A DNA stretch of 64,000 nucleotides from contig CM022368.1 in the NCBI GenBank assembly GCA_011800155.1, forward strand, positions 2,542,001 to 2,606,000, read 5' to 3'. Under the pieces are notes generated by a model, which was given only the letters and a program-made list of their open reading frames with translations, made no database searches and was not told the origin of the DNA. Numbering within the stretch: position 1 is the stretch's first letter; every line of letters starts with the position of its first letter. The DNA comes from Flammulina velutipes (taxonomy: Eukaryota; Basidiomycota; Agaricomycetes; Agaricales; Physalacriaceae). Shown here one piece after another: positions 62,017 to 64,000 of this stretch. Position numbers and translations under genes: made by a program.

Positions 62017-63960
62017 ATGGAACTACCTAAGTCCTGGGGTGATCTTGCGACCTACTGCCTTCCTTCATTTCCTCCCATTATTCAGGACGAAAAAGCACAT
62101 AACCCAGATGACTACGTGGACCTCTTTCCACCACCAATTCGGCCCTCCTATGTGCTTCACGACTCTTCCATGGTCACTCGTATGCTAGAAGGCTTGACAT
62201 ACTATGTACGAGAGCGTGACCTAACTGACATGCCTCTCAAACCTCGTTTCTTCATGTTCCTCGAACGACTGATTACAGAAACAAAAGGCACTGAATTCGC
62301 AGACCACGGCGCCTTCCGGTCGTACACCGCCCGTCGTATTTGCCCCATTATCTCCTCATTGCTTGAACAAGCAGAACCCTCATTGCCAGTAACTCTCGTT
62401 CGCGTTCGGAATTCAGAGATGCACCACGGCGGTTGCGATATGGAGGCTATGGGAAACGGCCTCGACCGTCTCTGGTCCCTCGCACTGAACTTTGAACGGT
62501 TGGATGTGCTGGACAATCACTTGGCGGATATGTTCAAAGTAAGACGATTGGAGAACGGGTCTCTTTCTGACGGTTCTGCTATTGTTATGAAGGTAAACTG
62601 CCAGTGTCGCCTACCCCTTTACGGCTTTCTTCCTCACAATTTACTCAGATGGCGGTCCATATTCTCCATAACTCAAAAGGAACACTGCATAACCGATTTG
62701 GAGTGATATATTCAGGTGACAAAGTCGTCTTTTCTGAATTATGTGAGTCGTCCGATTTCTATGCATTAAAAGTCTCATATTCTACTGCGTCCGGAAGGCC
62801 GCCGTCCAGACGGGTCCATAGCGATCGTACTTTCAGATTGCCACCACATTGGACCAGGTCGTGAATCTCAAATACCGTTCATCGCTATGTTAGCATTCCT
62901 CCTACTTCCTTGCTCCGTCGTGAATATCAAGATGCCTTCCGAAGACGCCCTCTCTTTACAGGAATCTATGTTGCCTTTTCCAAAACACACTGAATCATCC
63001 TTTGGGAGTTTGACGCCCTCAACACAAGCTGATGGCGAATCAATTGGGAAGATCATACTTTCTTTCGCCCACCCAACGATCTCTCCAGAGTCCCGGATCA
63101 TTTTGCCTTGCTCTTTCTTCCAGTCTATCGACGATCCAACATCTACATTGTCGCCATTTCCATCTACTAACATGGATACTCTATCGAGCGACAGTTTCCT
63201 CTGGGACTTTTACTCCCTTCATGTACAAGCCATACGCAAGGAGCAGGAATTACCCCAAGCGAGCGATTCTGTATCTAGCATACTTCTCAATACGCCTCTC
63301 CGACGACCGTATGACATGACGTGGGGTGGGACAGCAACCTTTGCGGATGGGTCAGTCAAACCAGTTGTTGTCAAAATGGCTTGTGGGAAGGATTTGACGA
63401 GCCTGGCACGAGAGGCGGAAATCTACGAGACGCTTGCGAAGCATACTACTGTTGTCGCTCCGACCTACTACGGATCATACTTTCTTCAGGACTATCGATT
63501 GAATGTTTTGAAGGGGTGTATGGCTGCGATGATCATCCTAGAGGACGCTGGGACCCAATTACCAGGCTACGATGGATGGGATCCACTTTCTTTGAAAGGT
63601 TTAAAGTCCAAACAGATGTTCGTTCTACAATTTTCTATTCATTTTCAACAGTTCCTAACAGTGTCTGTTAGAGGAGATATAACACGACGTTTGGAAGGGC
63701 TACATACTGCGGGATTCCAGCATAACGATTTCGCGTCGCGCAATGTTCTTGTCAACGAAGCAGGCGATATACGCCTGATTGATTTTGGTCGATCGGAAAG
63801 GCATGAGTGTCCGGGACGGGAGAATTGCGACGAGTTGCAACGTCAAAGGCTGCGATTAAAGAAGATACGCCCAAAACATAGACCCTCGAAGAAAGTTTCT
63901 TCCAAAGGTGGAAATACAACGAAGAGACGCGATGACATACCAGACCAAATTGTTCCCTAG
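62017..63960 (+). CDS. mushroom kinase-like protein with unassigned N-terminal region
   Basis: Protein of about 600 residues. It starts MELPKSWGDLATYCLPSFPP at 62017. The N-terminal half (DSSMVTRMLEGLTYYVRERD, HGAFRSYTARRICPIISSLL, NGLDRLWSLALNFERLDVLD) has no family I recognise. Introns at about 62593-62649 and 62742-62800 join VMK to MAVHILHNSKGTLHNRFG and SELC to RRPDGSIAIVL. The C-terminal half is kinase-like: GGTATFADGSVKPVVVKMAC (Lys), LAREAEIYETLAKH (Glu of helix C), GLHTAGFQHNDFASRNVLV (HxD with Asn) and IRLIDFGRSERHEC (DFG). The catalytic residues look present, so phosphotransfer is possible, but whether the substrate is protein or small molecule is unknown. A further intron may remove about 63600-63660. 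Lys/Arg-rich end, stop at 63960. Confidence 0.65.
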
Positions 63961-64000
63961 TAGTTGGAATGCGAATGTCCTGGGAAGGCACATGGAAGCG

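Overview
The window is nuclear DNA from a filamentous basidiomycete, most likely an Agaricomycete mushroom. It is densely packed, and genes sit on both strands with little space between them. Nearly every gene is cut by many short GT-AG introns, mostly about 45-60 nt. Clues to lineage include a CYP63-like P450, a Crinkler-type NTPase/nuclease gene, kinase-like proteins of a type common in mushrooms, and Ydj1 and Chs4/Skt5 homologues with CaaX ends. CDS coordinates below run from start codon to stop codon and include introns. Exon joins were made by eye from splice signals and protein family knowledge.

Left part (1-33 kb) is mostly single-copy housekeeping genes: a C2orf76/UPF0538 protein, type I Hsp40 (YDJ1), complex I 75-78 kDa subunit, a Crinkler-like NTPase/nuclease, SDA1, an RGG protein, phosphoglycerate kinase, the chitin synthase activator CHS4/SKT5, GAR1, kinetochore MIS14/NSL1, actin (with a 6-nt microexon), an omega-amidase-type nitrilase and PEX6. 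After these come a PhoD-type phosphatase, an unrecognised HELAH (zincin-like) protein and a wrecked second copy of the phosphatase. The splicing factor CWC2 and an SCD-FHA-kinase protein of Chk2/Cds1 type close this part.

Middle part (33-54 kb) starts with a DUF2264 protein and then a block made of an unrecognised gene (family copy A), ALG2 and a cytochrome P450. Next come an NTF2-like protein, PRP45/SNW1 head-to-head with NOP56, a small heptad-repeat ORF, a CYP63-like P450, an unrecognised basic/acidic protein, and a TMEM170-like membrane protein head-to-head with NOP58.

Right part (54-64 kb) repeats the A-ALG2-P450 block in rearranged, mainly inverted form: a second intact ALG2, family copies B and C, and a P450 relic with an in-frame stop and a large internal deletion. 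The window ends with RRP42 head-to-head with an RNPS1-like SR protein, and a kinase-like gene.

Two themes stand out. First, the window is rich in nucleolar and splicing genes (SDA1, GAR1, NOP56, NOP58, RRP42; CWC2, PRP45, RNPS1-like), several in head-to-head pairs with 60-260 bp between start codons. Second, it records recent local duplication followed by decay: two ALG2 genes, three copies of an unknown gene, a P450 relic and a phosphatase relic. I found no convincing tRNA, rRNA, CRISPR array, transposase or reverse transcriptase, and no clear multi-gene novel system.
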